DNA of 64,000 bases, taken from positions 310,001-374,000 of the forward strand of contig NZ_CP117768.1 in the NCBI RefSeq assembly GCF_028623165.1. Reading direction: 5' to 3'. Position numbers and translations under genes: made by a program. This DNA is from Nostoc sp. UHCC 0926 (GTDB lineage Bacteria; Cyanobacteriota; Cyanobacteriia; Cyanobacteriales; Nostocaceae). Of the stretch, positions 8,442 through 18,951 are shown piece by piece; within the stretch, counting starts at the first letter, position 1; every line of letters begins with the position of its first letter. The notes under the pieces were generated by a model. It was given only the letters and a program-made list of their open reading frames with translations. It made no database searches and had not been told where the DNA came from.

Positions 8442-11400
8442 TTAACTACAGCTACGTTGATCGGCATCGACGGCATAAGTAGTGTTATCTGAGGCTTTTT
8501 TGGCACACAACAACGTTTGCACCCATGCGTCATCTCGACCAACTTCCCGGAAATACTCATTGGGTCTGTCATCTGGTGTTATCGCTAACTTTTGCGAAAA
8601 TGCGTCTGGTGATTGCGAGAGCAAGCCGACATCATAACCCCACTTCCGTTTGGGAGCCAGGTAAAAAGGTACTTGACCATTAGAATTAGCGATCGGATAT
8701 GCTGCTAGAGATGAGCCATTTAAGTATGCTACAAATGGTGCAGTAGCATAGACACTACGAGTTCTTTGGATAAAAGAACCGTTAATTATAGCTGCAATAG
8801 CTGCGTTTAAGTCGCCAGTAGGGTTCCAATTTTCCAAGAAGCGGACAAAGTTGTGTAAACCACCATTATCTTCTTTAGGACGAGCTGGTGTGTCTCCGCC
8901 TGCTGCGGCTAGGTTAAAGGTGGTAGGTGTTGCTTGTTGCATCCAGTTACTATCCTGTGTATTGCTAGGACCTATTCTGCTAGTTGATGTTGGTGATGCA
9001 CTTTCATCAGTGCCGAAAGCCACTTGAATTTGTAAAACTGGCGATAAAATTGGTTGATCGCTTGTACCTGAGCCTAGAGTAACCTTTGGCGGTTTAGTAT
9101 CGTCATTAGGAGTATCAGTATTAGTATTAGGATTGGCTGTTCGGAACCATAGAGCATTATCTTTGGAATCTGGCCTATTGGTAGAATCAAAACTACTCAG
9201 AGGAAATTGAGTTATTGCGCCGCCCTTGATACCTATAATGGTTGGTTTATTACTACCATCAACTGTGAGTACTCCAGAAGATGAATCACGGAGAAAGGCA
9301 ACACGTCGAGGATAGGCCAGATATTTGGAATCAGTCGGTAATATTGCTGTTGTACCTGCTTTATGGGTAGCAATAAGAAAATTTCCAGTAGCATCAGAGG
9401 CTCTTAGACCACCATCAGCGGGTACTGTTACGTACCAATCAGTACCCGGATTGCAAGCTGAAACAGGTAGTTTCGGGCAGACCTCCATTAAATACTCTGG
9501 GGCATTTTTCCTTCGCTGGATGGGTGTAACAAAGTTATTTAAGTAAGAACTACCTTGAGTACCACTAGCTGTAGTATCAAGGTCTTTGGGCAAGCCGCCA
9601 GTACCATACCAAGCAGCATTGATGACATTAGTATTGTTGGTATCAAACCCATTTTTATTAAATCCGTGAATAACGGGAGTAGCAACAGTATCACCGATAA
9701 TGGAACTAGTATCCCCCAAGTTATTATTCAGGTCATAGTTTCCATCATTGCGGTAGCCCCACGTGAAGTTATTAGAAAGAAGTGTGATCGCATCTGATAA
9801 CACGCTGGCAGGTCGCCATTCGTCTCCAGTGGTACAGTTTGGTAATCTAGCATCACCAGTACGACAAGCAAAGTTTTGATTACGGTCTGATGCCGTGCGA
9901 GAGTAGAAATTGCTCAAATCACTAGTTAGAGCTGTATTAAACTCTTCTCCGGTATGTGTATTAAAGTCGCCTTTAATATATACAGGCAAGTTAGAAGCTA
10001 AAATCAAGCCTTTTTCTGCATCTCTGAAACTCTGAACACGCCAGATTGGGTTGCCATTGATTAACATGATGGTGTTAGGACGGCGAGTTGGGTCAAGTTT
10101 GAAGTCTACAGGGCTACTTATTTTTTGTGCATCTGTGCCATTACTAGAGCTGGCACTTAAATCCAAGAGTGCATCATCACGAGTAGCATAAATAATACCG
10201 CTATTAGGAATTAAGTATTCTTGTGGTGTTGCTGTGCCATAAGTTGTTGTCCGCAACTTGCTAATGTCTAATACAGTGGCGCGAATTTCCAGAGGTTGGC
10301 GGGTTTCTTTGGCGAGTTCATAGTCTGGAGCCGAGGAACCAGAAGATGGATCTGGTACATTTGCTACTGTCCCAGTTCGATCTCCATTTACACCATCAGC
10401 GTTGGTGAACGTTTCTACACCAGCTGTTGATACGTCTTTATGAATTGCCTTAATCTGTCTTGCATCTAAAAAAGCAGTTTCATAAATTGCACCGTGAGGG
10501 ATAACGCTATTATCTGGAGTGCCTATAGTACCATCTAATATTTGGATGGCACAAATGGCAGCATGAATAGCAGACTGCTCTGAGAGTGTACGAGAGGTAG
10601 CCGCTTTTGGCAGAGCGGTTTTCAGTACTTCATTTACCAACCGCCCATTGGGATACCTCAAACTAGCTTGGTAATTCAGTAAAGCTGAATAGTCAGAAAC
10701 AGCCTTTGTTGGAGCTGCGTAGACAATACCATTGTGGGAGTTGCCACCCGTATTGTTGTTATATGGAAGAGTTGTAAGGTTCTTAGCTGTAGTGCTATTA
10801 GTGGGGTCATAATAACTACTTATACAAGCAATGGGTGCAGGGGTTGCCGCATTGTAGCCACTCGCTTGGTAGTGATACACTGCTGTAGCCCGCATCCGTA
10901 AATATGGTTGAGTTGATACTTGGATTGTCGAGTAGTCAAAACCGCCTATTATACCTCTAACATCAACACTTGTTCCGACGGTAGCTGTTCCCGAAGGCAC
11001 TGGCATCATATCTGACCAGATTCGGGTTCCAGCTGCGTTGAAGCTTGGACTACTAACAAATAAATTACTAGGCAAATAAATCCCTGCACCAGTCACTACA
11101 CGTAAGCCGCCTACAGAATCTTGGGAAGTACTTGGTACTGTAGCAGCTGCTGATTCCCAGTCTCCATCTCGGTCAACAGTTCCTAAATCAGCTAGTTGCT
11201 GTACACGACTGCGGCGATTGCGAGTTCCAGTTCCGTTATCCCAGTTAATACCTGTAATATTTTGGGTATCTGTGCTATCTGAACCAATAAATGTCGTTCC
11301 GTTCCACCACAATGCAGGTAGGTTATTACCAAGCAAAACGCGATCGCCAACGTATTGTTCTTTACCTAGTTTTTGTTGCGTAGTTGTTTCTGTGGCACTA

Positions 11401-13001
11401 GGTAGCAGGTTAGAACTACTAATGTTAAGTGTTAAATTGGCATAATTAGTTTTAGTTTTACCATCACTAGGATCAAAAGGATAAACCCAGGTGTCTGGTG
11501 GACGCAGTGACTCACCACTTTCTTGTAGGGGCGTATGAGCAATATCTGTAGCATAAGTTCCTGTTGCATTTCCACCAAAACCAACTTCACCATAGGGTAC
11601 GCGACGGGTACGTTTTTTAAAGTAAAGTCCTAGTTGGTTATTACGGATAGTAGTTTGTTGCGCTGTAGAGGCAGTAGAAGTAGTTAGATTTAATACTTTT
11701 AGTTGCTGTGTAATACCATCTTTGACTTCTTGTGGGTCAGTAGATGCAGCGTTAGCCATCTGTGCTTGCACCAAAAGATTGATGCGCTGTACATAAGCTA
11801 GGCTATTGTAGGCAATATTCTTCGGTGCCTCAGTAATTGATTTGTTCTCTTTAACACCAAGAGTTTGATTAGGATCAACTCCTTGCCCTTGGAATAAATG
11901 CACTCCAGTAGTGTTGTTATAATCACCATCAGCCGTGAAAGCACCTCCTGATAAATTGCCACCTACAACAATTTTGGCATTGTCATCATCGTAAAAACAG
12001 GAATTTTTACTACTAACCTGATAAAGTGTAACAATTTGAGAATTACTACCAGTCAGGAAGTTACTATTAGTTAAAATCCTTCCATTTAGGTTAAATGTGG
12101 GACCAGGGGTAAGTTCTATATCATCGTCATAAACCACCGCATTGTTAACTAGCGGTAGTTGTATACGGTCTTGTTGATATTCCAAACCTGAAAAGCCTTT
12201 ATTCCCTTGGAAAGCTTCGTATTTACCTGCATCACTTCCAGTCGTTGGTGGGTTAGTAATGGGAACATTAGCAGTGTAGACAAAAAAGCTTTTTTTCAGC
12301 TTACTAGCAATATTAACCCAGCCCGTATTCCCAACTAAACTAGCACTTGTTCCTAAAGTATCTTGACAACCAGTGCTTACACTACCAGAGGTCATGGGCG
12401 GTGTTCTGGCCTCTAGAGGATTTCTAGCGCGGCTGTATGTGCCAGCAGTTATTGGCGGAGTTCGGAAGTAAATTCCATAAAGAGTATAAGTGTCAAATTT
12501 CCCATTGTTATTTGTATCAACAGGGAACATCCATGCAGTTGGTAGTGCTGTTTGACCTGTATAATTGATATTTAGTTGAGTTTCGTCTCCAAAAGTATAT
12601 TCATTCAAATTATTTTTGAAGGTATTCTCTAAAACTATATCTGAAGGTGTAGCTCGTGGTAGTCGGCGGTCATCAAATAGTTTGTCTAATTTTGCTCTAG
12701 CACGATCAATTGCTGGGGTAGCAGCGTTAAGCACAGCCTCATTCACGCGGACATTACTAGCGTTTTTAGAGCGCTCAAAAGACCGAAATAAAATTGCAGT
12801 TGTTAACAGCACGACGACCAAAATTACCATCGCCACTGTTGGTAAAATAAAGCCAGCATTCACCGAACTGCGTCTTCTTGGAGTGCCAGAAATATTCCGC
12901 ACTAGCCAAATGATTTGCTTGTTAATTGCAGATAAAAACTGCTTGCTAATTTGTCTGAAGGTTTTTTTAATTGCCTTGACTCGCTGACGTTTTCGAGACA
13001 T
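8442..13001 (-). CDS. hpsA: Hormogonium polysaccharide protein HpsA
   Basis: A 1519-residue protein matching HpsA, a large exported protein needed for hormogonium polysaccharide and gliding in Nostoc punctiforme. After a basic region comes Gly50 and a single hydrophobic helix, FILPTVAMVILVVVLLTTAI. It looks like a prepilin leader but has Thr instead of the usual Glu at position 5. The rest is a Ser/Thr/Asn-rich ectodomain. Candidate calcium-like sites are visible: DTNNNGKFD near residue 160 and DRDGDWE near 610. Cysteines are scattered and few. It is the first gene of the hps block. The start ATG has GGGAAG about five bases upstream. The family is known by genetics; no biochemical activity can be read from the sequence. 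Confidence 0.85.
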   Translation of the reverse strand: MSRKRQRVKAIKKTFRQISKQFLSAINKQIIWLVRNISGTPRRRSSVNAGFILPTVAMVILVVVLLTTAILFRSFERSKNASNVRVNEAVLNAATPAIDRARAKLDKLFDDRRLPRATPSDIVLENTFKNNLNEYTFGDETQLNINYTGQTALPTAWMFPVDTNNNGKFDTYTLYGIYFRTPPITAGTYSRARNPLEARTPPMTSGSVSTGCQDTLGTSASLVGNTGWVNIASKLKKSFFVYTANVPITNPPTTGSDAGKYEAFQGNKGFSGLEYQQDRIQLPLVNNAVVYDDDIELTPGPTFNLNGRILTNSNFLTGSNSQIVTLYQVSSKNSCFYDDDNAKIVVGGNLSGGAFTADGDYNNTTGVHLFQGQGVDPNQTLGVKENKSITEAPKNIAYNSLAYVQRINLLVQAQMANAASTDPQEVKDGITQQLKVLNLTTSTASTAQQTTIRNNQLGLYFKKRTRRVPYGEVGFGGNATGTYATDIAHTPLQESGESLRPPDTWVYPFDPSDGKTKTNYANLTLNISSSNLLPSATETTTQQKLGKEQYVGDRVLLGNNLPALWWNGTTFIGSDSTDTQNITGINWDNGTGTRNRRSRVQQLADLGTVDRDGDWESAAATVPSTSQDSVGGLRVVTGAGIYLPSNLFVSSPSFNAAGTRIWSDMMPVPSGTATVGTSVDVRGIIGGFDYSTIQVSTQPYLRMRATAVYHYQASGYNAATPAPIACISSYYDPTNSTTAKNLTTLPYNNNTGGNSHNGIVYAAPTKAVSDYSALLNYQASLRYPNGRLVNEVLKTALPKAATSRTLSEQSAIHAAICAIQILDGTIGTPDNSVIPHGAIYETAFLDARQIKAIHKDVSTAGVETFTNADGVNGDRTGTVANVPDPSSGSSAPDYELAKETRQPLEIRATVLDISKLRTTTYGTATPQEYLIPNSGIIYATRDDALLDLSASSSNGTDAQKISSPVDFKLDPTRRPNTIMLINGNPIWRVQSFRDAEKGLILASNLPVYIKGDFNTHTGEEFNTALTSDLSNFYSRTASDRNQNFACRTGDARLPNCTTGDEWRPASVLSDAITLLSNNFTWGYRNDGNYDLNNNLGDTSSIIGDTVATPVIHGFNKNGFDTNNTNVINAAWYGTGGLPKDLDTTASGTQGSSYLNNFVTPIQRRKNAPEYLMEVCPKLPVSACNPGTDWYVTVPADGGLRASDATGNFLIATHKAGTTAILPTDSKYLAYPRRVAFLRDSSSGVLTVDGSNKPTIIGIKGGAITQFPLSSFDSTNRPDSKDNALWFRTANPNTNTDTPNDDTKPPKVTLGSGTSDQPILSPVLQIQVAFGTDESASPTSTSRIGPSNTQDSNWMQQATPTTFNLAAAGGDTPARPKEDNGGLHNFVRFLENWNPTGDLNAAIAAIINGSFIQRTRSVYATAPFVAYLNGSSLAAYPIANSNGQVPFYLAPKRKWGYDVGLLSQSPDAFSQKLAITPDDRPNEYFREVGRDDAWVQTLLCAKKASDNTTYAVDADQRSCS

Positions 13002-13420
13002 AGCTGCTTCCCTGTCAAGTGGTTTCTAGTGGATTTTTGATTTTTTATTAAAATTGGTAATTTTGCCTAGAAATTAATTTTTCAGGCAAAAGATGAAACT
13101 ATATCTATGTAAATACTTCATCTGGTTTTACTAATTGCCAAATTAAGTAATTACAACAAAAGACAATTTATGAAAGTTATATCATTTATGACTTGTTCAT
13201 TTTCTCGAGTAAATACTGATTTTTTGATAATTATTTAATCCAATTATATAAAGAATAAGAGCGTAATTTCACAGTAGAATTGCGGTAAATGTATTTTATT
13301 TGAAGGCAAATTTATGAAGATATTGTTAGCAGAGTAAGCTTATAATACCCACCTATTAAAGAAAAGATATCAGTTGAGTACAAAATAATCAGAGGTTCGG
13401 CTCAAATTATTGACTTTTCT

Positions 13421-13583
13421 AAGAGGATGTTTGAAAAGTATTAAAGTATACTATTAAAAATCCCTTTCCAAACCTCTCCCCGAAAGGTCGAGAGGCTTTA
13501 AAACCCCCCTTCACTTATAGGGAAGGGGGGCTAGGGGGGTTAGGTTTGGGAGGCTACCAAAAATACTTTCCAAACATTCTTTT
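13421..13583. mobile_element. MITE-like element, family 2
   Basis: About 163 bp bounded by 22-bp inverted repeats that match at 19 positions (left arm AAGAGGATGTTTGAAAAGTA..., right arm the complement of AAAAGAATGTTTGGAAAGTA...). The inside is a second, G/C-rich inverted repeat (CCCCCCTTC...GGAAGGGGGG). No coding sequence. The ends look like those of a non-autonomous DNA transposon. Confidence 0.65.
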
Positions 13584-13747
13584 AACTTTTATATCTTTAA
13601 ACTGGTACAAAAAAACTGATTTATTTCTGATTCCGGTTCCTTTTCCTTGATAAGGAGAGGGCTAGGGTAAGGTGAAGCGATAACTGTAAATGTTTATCCA
13701 GCCTTGAATTGCTCACAATATAATAACCTCACCCCGCCCTTCAGGCA

Positions 13748-13772
13748 CCCCTCTCTTTATTAAGGAGAGGGG
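13748..13772 (-). terminator. Hairpin downstream of metH
   Basis: A near-perfect hairpin (CCCCTCTCTTTA / TAAGGAGAGGGG, one mismatch) eight bases past the metH stop. It probably protects or ends the metH transcript. It lacks a U-tract and belongs to a common cyanobacterial repeat type, so the role is inferred from position. Confidence 0.45.
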
Positions 13773-13779
13773 ATATAGA

Positions 13780-16700
13780 TTAAGCGCTAAAGTATTTTGC
13801 TACTGGGTGGTAAGCAATAATTGCAGTGGTAGACTGTTCTGGATAAAGTTGTTCACTTTCATCCATATACAAGTTAATCCTGTCAGTCTTCAATAACTCC
13901 AGCTGCTTGTACTGATCTTGAATATTTGGGCAAGCTGGATACCCAAAGCTATACCGTGAACCACGATAGCGTTGTGCTAATATATCACGAATATTGTCGG
14001 GTTCTTCAGCAGTAAAGCCTAACTCCCGGCGAATTCTGGCGTGTGTCCACTCAGCTACAGCCTCCGCCACCTGCACCGCCATGCCGTGGAAATACAGGTA
14101 ATCTGTGTATTGATTGGCAGCAAACAGCTTTTGGGCGAACTCTGTAGCAATTTCTCCTACAGTCACCGCCTGCATCGGAAAGACATCAATAATTCCCGAC
14201 TCTTTCGGTGCAAAGTAATCTGCTATGCACAGCCGCCTTAAAGACTTTTGTCTGGGAAACTCGAAGGTTGCAACTTGTTGTGATTGGTTTTCTGAACTAT
14301 ATATATGTAGAGAATTTCCCTCAGCTTGACAAGGGAAATACCCATAAATCACCTGGGGATGCAACAGATTTTCCTCAAGAATGCGCTGTTTCCAAGTTTC
14401 CAAAACTGGGTACACTTTCTCAGCTAAGAAAGCCTGATATTCTTCCTTAGATTGCTCCTTTGGTTTGCGGAATTGCCACTGTCCAGCAATCAAAGCTTGT
14501 AAATCTAAATGCCAGAATATTTCCTCAATGGGAATATCATTAGGCTGCAATAACTGCGTTCCCCAGAAAGGCGGTGTCGGGCGTTCAATATCTATCGCTA
14601 CTGCTTCTGAATGCCGCGTATCCACCTCTTTTGGTTCAGCAGATGCTATTTCCTTAGCAGTCGTAGTTACTGATTCTTTGTGACCATTTGTCGAAACTTC
14701 AGCGATTTCAACTTCGTTCAAAAATCCCTGCAAATCTTCCCAGTTACCAGTAGCTTTAGCTGGCATTAATTTATCCATGAAGTGCAAGTCAGAAAAGGCA
14801 TCTTTGCCATAAACAACCTTACCTTTGTAGGTTTTTTGGCAATCTTCATGCACAAATTTAGGAGTCAGCGCCGCACCGCCTAAAATCACGGGGACGGTAA
14901 TTCCTTTTTCGTTGAATATTTCCAAATTCTCTTTCATGAAGGCGGTGGATTTTACCAGCAAACCACTCATGGCAATACAATCAGCTTTGTGCTGTTCGTA
15001 AGCGTTGATGATGTTTTCCACTGGCTGCTTAATTCCCAGGTTAATTACCTTGTAGCCATTGTTGGACAAGATGATATCTACTAAGTTTTTACCAATATCG
15101 TGGACATCACCTTTCACCGTGGCAATAATAAAGCTTCCCTTCCCATTGTTGCCTGATTCTGACTTTTCCATGAACGATTCTAGATAGGCTACCGCCGCCT
15201 TCATGGTTTCGGCAGATTGCAAAACGAAGGGTAACTGCATTTGTCCTGAACCGAACAATTCGCCGACAACTTTCATGCCATCTAGCAGGAAGGTGTTGAT
15301 AATTTCTAAGGGGGGATATTCTTCTAAGGCTTTTGTGAGATGTTCTTCTAAACCAATGCGTTCGCCGTCAATGATGTGACGCTTGAGACGTTCGGGGATG
15401 GGGAGACTTTCATCTAAGGAGCGATCGCGTTTTGTCGTCACCCCGGCAAACACTGTGGTAAGCTCTCCCAAGGGATCGTAAACGCAGACGTTACCATCAA
15501 ATTTCCGTTCGTCATAAATCAACTGGCGACAAATTTCTTGATGGCGTTCCTCAATCTTGGACAACGGTAAAATTTTGTTAGCGCTGACAATCGCTGCATC
15601 CATTCCCGCTGTCGTCGCTTCGTGCAAAAACACTGAGTTCAACACCATCCGCGAGGCTGGATTCAAACCAAAGGAAATATTGGAAACACCCAAAATCACA
15701 TGACATCCAGGCAATCCTTCACGAATGCGCCGGATGGATTCAATTGTGGCTTTACCATTTTCTCGGTCTTCTTCAATCCCGGTGGAAATGGGTAACGCGA
15801 GGGTATCAAAGAATATTTCGGTGGGAGGTATACCAAATTCTACAGCTTGACGGTATGCACGCTCTGCGATCGCAAACTTTTTATCTGCTGTCCGCGCCAT
15901 CCCATCTTCATCGATAGTACCAATGACTACACCAGCACCGTACTTCTTCGCTAATTCCAGCACTTTCAAAAAGCGTGGTTCCCCGTCTTCGTAATTGGTG
16001 GAGTTCAGCAAACACTTACCACCAGCAACCTTTAAACCCGCCTCCATCTTTTCCCATTCGGTGGAGTCAAGCATTAAAGGTAGTGTCACATTATTAACAA
16101 TGCGCGAAACTAGTTCGTGCATATCTCGTACACCGTCGCGTCCCACATAATCGACGTTGACATCGAGGATGTGTGCGCCTTCTTTTACTTGCGCCCTCGC
16201 CATTGAAACGAGTCCATCCCAATCTTCAGCATTTAGCAAATCGCGGCACTTTTTGGAACCACTGGCGTTGAGACGTTCGCCAACAATCAAGAAGGAATTA
16301 TCTTGGTCATAGGGCTGAGTAGTGTAAATTGATGCTGCTGCGGGTTCTAAACTTGGCTGTCTAACTTTTGGCTTCAGGTCTTTAGCGGCTTCTGCCAATT
16401 GTTGAATGTGTTCTGGACGCGTCCCACAGCAACCCCCAATCACTTGGACACCCAAATCTTCAACAAAATGCATCAGCGACATCCGTAATTCCAACGGTGT
16501 CAGGCGGTAGTGTGCTTGACCGCCGACGTTCTCAGGTAAACCCGCATTGGGAATACAGGAAACGATGAAAGGTGAATGTTCTGCCAGATACTTGATATGT
16601 GGTTTCATCAAGTCTGGGCCAGTGGCACAGTTCAAGCCGAGAATGTCAATTGGGTAATGTTCCAGGATTGTCAGCACAGCACTGATTTCTGAACCAACCA

Positions 16701-17310
16701 ACATTGTGCCCATGCTTTCCATTGTTACAGAAACCATCACCGGACGGCGATCGCCTTTTTTGGCAAACACTTCTTCAATTCCATTCAGCGCCGCTTTAAT
16801 TTGCAGCACATCTTGGCAAGTCTCCACCAGAAATAAATCGACACCACCATCCCACAGCGCCTCTACTTGTTCAGCAAAAGTAGCTTTCATGGTGTCAAAG
16901 TCAATATGTCCCAAGGTGGGCAGTTTAGTTGTCGGGCCGATGGAACCTGCCACGAACCGGGGTTTTTCTGGCGTGGAAAATTCCGCAGCGACACGCTTGG
17001 CCAATTCTGCGGCTATCTTGCTGAGGTAATAGGCTTGGTCTGCCAAGTCATATTCTGCCAGCACCAGGGACGTACTGCCAAAGGTATCGGTTTCAATTAC
17101 GTCTGCACCAGCAGCGAGAAAGTCTCGGTGAACCTTAGCCACAGCTTCGGGTTTCGTGTGGACTAAGTATTCGTTACAACCTTCATACTGTGGGCCGCCA
17201 AAGTCTTCAGCAGTCAGGTTTTGGGTTTGCAGGTTGGTTCCCATCGCCCCGTCGAAGACGAGGACTGGGCTATCTGGACTACGTAGGCGTTCAAGGAAAG
17301 GATGAGTCAT
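13780..17310 (-). CDS. metH: Cobalamin-dependent methionine synthase
   Basis: A 1176-residue MetH. It moves a methyl group from 5-methyltetrahydrofolate through cobalamin to homocysteine to make methionine. Domains in order: homocysteine-binding (about 1-320) with the zinc cysteines in LNCATGPD and [11 protein letters not shown]; pterin-binding (about 340-600) with [14 protein letters not shown]; cobalamin cap (about 640-715); cobalamin-binding with DVHDIGKN (about 733-740), whose His is the lower cobalt ligand; and an AdoMet-binding reactivation domain (about 900-1176) with [15 protein letters not shown]. All key residues are present and the length is normal. It is a single gene, read away from the divergent DUF4126 gene. 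No cobalamin riboswitch could be recognised upstream. Confidence 0.97.
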   Translation of the reverse strand: MTHPFLERLRSPDSPVLVFDGAMGTNLQTQNLTAEDFGGPQYEGCNEYLVHTKPEAVAKVHRDFLAAGADVIETDTFGSTSLVLAEYDLADQAYYLSKIAAELAKRVAAEFSTPEKPRFVAGSIGPTTKLPTLGHIDFDTMKATFAEQVEALWDGGVDLFLVETCQDVLQIKAALNGIEEVFAKKGDRRPVMVSVTMESMGTMLVGSEISAVLTILEHYPIDILGLNCATGPDLMKPHIKYLAEHSPFIVSCIPNAGLPENVGGQAHYRLTPLELRMSLMHFVEDLGVQVIGGCCGTRPEHIQQLAEAAKDLKPKVRQPSLEPAAASIYTTQPYDQDNSFLIVGERLNASGSKKCRDLLNAEDWDGLVSMARAQVKEGAHILDVNVDYVGRDGVRDMHELVSRIVNNVTLPLMLDSTEWEKMEAGLKVAGGKCLLNSTNYEDGEPRFLKVLELAKKYGAGVVIGTIDEDGMARTADKKFAIAERAYRQAVEFGIPPTEIFFDTLALPISTGIEEDRENGKATIESIRRIREGLPGCHVILGVSNISFGLNPASRMVLNSVFLHEATTAGMDAAIVSANKILPLSKIEERHQEICRQLIYDERKFDGNVCVYDPLGELTTVFAGVTTKRDRSLDESLPIPERLKRHIIDGERIGLEEHLTKALEEYPPLEIINTFLLDGMKVVGELFGSGQMQLPFVLQSAETMKAAVAYLESFMEKSESGNNGKGSFIIATVKGDVHDIGKNLVDIILSNNGYKVINLGIKQPVENIINAYEQHKADCIAMSGLLVKSTAFMKENLEIFNEKGITVPVILGGAALTPKFVHEDCQKTYKGKVVYGKDAFSDLHFMDKLMPAKATGNWEDLQGFLNEVEIAEVSTNGHKESVTTTAKEIASAEPKEVDTRHSEAVAIDIERPTPPFWGTQLLQPNDIPIEEIFWHLDLQALIAGQWQFRKPKEQSKEEYQAFLAEKVYPVLETWKQRILEENLLHPQVIYGYFPCQAEGNSLHIYSSENQSQQVATFEFPRQKSLRRLCIADYFAPKESGIIDVFPMQAVTVGEIATEFAQKLFAANQYTDYLYFHGMAVQVAEAVAEWTHARIRRELGFTAEEPDNIRDILAQRYRGSRYSFGYPACPNIQDQYKQLELLKTDRINLYMDESEQLYPEQSTTAIIAYHPVAKYFSA

Positions 17311-17680
17311 ATTTTCCTAGAATAAATGAGCAAATCAAGTGAGTCTTGTGATACTCTACTTACTTTATTATTTTCCCAAATTGTGATATTTGGGGCACTA
17401 TTTAATAAATTCAGTTTTGCTGAAACTCACCATTCGCTCATTTTGACCTGATTTATCAAGATTGGCGACGACAGAATTATACAAAAGCGCCCTCATACAT
17501 TAGAGTTATTTTTTAGGCAAAACCTACGCAGTATTGACACAAGTGGGGTTTGACTGATTCTACATATAGTCAGATGAAATATTTTCGCCAAGTTTCTTAT
17601 CTTGGAATCACAGCTTAGAGTTGTCACTTTGTTCAGCTCAAAGATGGAAAAAACACCAGGAGTATAACTTGAGTCCTACT
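17311..17680. other. Divergent promoter region, metH / DUF4126
   Basis: A 370-bp spacer between two divergent genes, so it should hold two promoters. Inverted sequences ATGAGCAAAT (about 17327) and ATTCGCTCAT (about 17431) flank the metH-proximal half. No riboswitch fold or clear -35/-10 pair was assigned. Confidence 0.45.
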
Positions 17681-18310
17681 ATGGATTTAATTTCTTTGTT
17701 CAACCTAAATACATTTATTGAATTATTACTGGGGATTAGTTTGAGTGCGGCGGCTGGCTTCAGAGTCTTTGTACCACTGCTAGCATTGAGTGTGGCTTCA
17801 GTTTTTGGACATTTTGATTTGCCGACTGACTTTGATTGGCTGGAAACACCTCAAGCTGTAATTGTCTTTGCAGTCGCTTGTTCGCTGGAAATTACTGGTT
17901 ATTACATTCCTTGGTTAGATCATCTGCTGGATATTTTTGCCACACCTGCGGCATTTATCGCCGGGACAATCGTAACAGCATCTGTTGCTCCAGAGATGAA
18001 TCCACTGGTGCAATGGACGTTAGCTTTAATTGCAGGTGGTGGAACCGCAGGATTAACTAAGGGATTAATGAATACATTGCGGATAAGTTCTACAGGCGTT
18101 TCAGGTGGATTAACTAATCCAATTGTGTCAACCATTGAGTTGGTCATCGCAATCGGACTGTCTGTGCTGGCGCTAGCTTTACCAGTGGTAGCAGGAGTGA
18201 TTGTGATTGGTTTTCTAATAATAGCTATTCAAAGAATCTGGAATTTCTTCTTCAATAAACCATCTTCTCAAAGTAACGAAACCGTTTCTCCATCAAGAGA
18301 ATTGGGATAA
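17681..18310 (+). CDS. DUF4126 membrane protein
   Basis: A 209-residue integral membrane protein of the DUF4126 family, function unknown. Hydrophobic segments at about residues 10-36, 52-68, 75-95, 105-130 and 148-182 suggest four to six helices. Conserved-looking features are SAAAGFRVFVPLL near the N-terminus and GGGTAGLTKGLMN in the middle, where a Gly-rich stretch may line a reentrant loop. An open frame extends upstream to a TTG at 17621, but ATG 17681 is chosen because the family-like sequence begins there; AGGAG at 17659-17663 is a little far upstream. The C-terminus is a short polar Ser-rich tail. The gene stands alone, divergent from metH. Confidence 0.8.
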   Translation: MDLISLFNLNTFIELLLGISLSAAAGFRVFVPLLALSVASVFGHFDLPTDFDWLETPQAVIVFAVACSLEITGYYIPWLDHLLDIFATPAAFIAGTIVTASVAPEMNPLVQWTLALIAGGGTAGLTKGLMNTLRISSTGVSGGLTNPIVSTIELVIAIGLSVLALALPVVAGVIVIGFLIIAIQRIWNFFFNKPSSQSNETVSPSRELG

Positions 18311-18714
18311 GTACTTATGGATTGCTTTCATAGCTGCGTAGGCGTAGCCCGTCGTAGACATCGCAATTATAAAGCGATCGTAGTCTTCGGGTGTGTTAGC
18401 GCCGAGAGGACGGCATCTTCTACTTAATTCATTCTGAGGGCGTTGTTGGGATTGATGCAAGCTCTCAGGTAGAACGGACGATCGCCTTTAGCGTTGGTGC
18501 GAGCGCTATTATAAAGTGGGCAGTGTGTCATCAGGCTGTCTCACTTGATAGCGATTTTAGGATTTATCGCAAGAATCGTAATCAATTGATTTTTGTGATG
18601 ATGCCAGAGGATGTGTGAGCAATCCGGGTAAGCAAAGATGTTTAACGTCAAAAGAATGCATTCTTCATGAGCGAATTTGGAATGAGCCAATGCCGACAAG
18701 ATTGTTGATTCGCC
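18311..18714. other. Intergenic before 21-bp array
   Basis: No gene is supported. It contains a 29-nt dispersed repeat (18336-18364) and HIP1-like GCGATCG sites. Small open frames in the region continue into the 21-bp tandem array and owe their length to it. Confidence 0.5.
18336..18364. repeat. 29-nt dispersed repeat
   Basis: This 29-nt sequence (ending GTCGTAGACATCGC) is found again, letter for letter, as the reverse complement at 44017-44045, where it lies in a truncated Uma2 gene. Confidence 0.9.
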
Positions 18715-18945
18715 AACGAGTCTTTGATACTCGTGAACGAGTCTTTTAGCTCCGTTAATGAGTCTTTGATACTCGCCAACGAGCCTTTTATACTCGTGAA
18801 CGAGTCTTTGATACTCGCCAACGAGCCTTTGATACTCGTGAATGAGTCTTTGATACTCGCCGACGAGTCTTTTATACTCGTGAACGAGTCTTTTAGCTCC
18901 GTTAATGAGTCTTTTATACTCGCCAACGAGCCTTTTATACTTATG
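18715..18945. repeat. 21-bp tandem array A, 11 units
   Basis: Eleven full units of exactly 21 bp plus a partial twelfth (to about 18951). The type unit begins AACGAGTCTTTGATACTCG followed by CC or TG. Within most units CGAGT and ACTCG form a small hairpin. Unit ends alternate CC/TG over part of the array, which hints at a 42-bp higher-order period. As 21 is a multiple of three, several frames stay open, giving heptapeptide repeats such as RLVGEYQ. No protein is inferred from that alone. Confidence 0.9.
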
Positions 18946-18951
18946 AATGAG

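Larger units (their letters stand above)
13002..13779. other. hps upstream region and metH-hpsA spacer
   Basis: A 778-bp AT-rich spacer that must hold the hpsA promoter at its left end. Its right part is repeats: a MITE-like element at 13421-13583, then a pair of inverted motifs CTTGATAAGGAGAGGG and CCTCTCTTTATTAAGGAGAGG. No start codon with coding character was found. No sigma-factor box could be assigned with confidence. Confidence 0.6.

Noticed and set aside
9325..12987. Plus-strand ORFs opposite hpsA (up to 123 residues)
   Set aside because: Antisense shadows; no ribosome sites and no recognisable domains.
14041..17166. Several plus-strand ORFs opposite metH
   Set aside because: They are antisense shadows of a well-conserved gene with strong codon bias on the other strand.
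17311..17620. Cobalamin riboswitch upstream of metH
   Set aside because: I looked for the B12 box pattern on the minus strand and did not find it.
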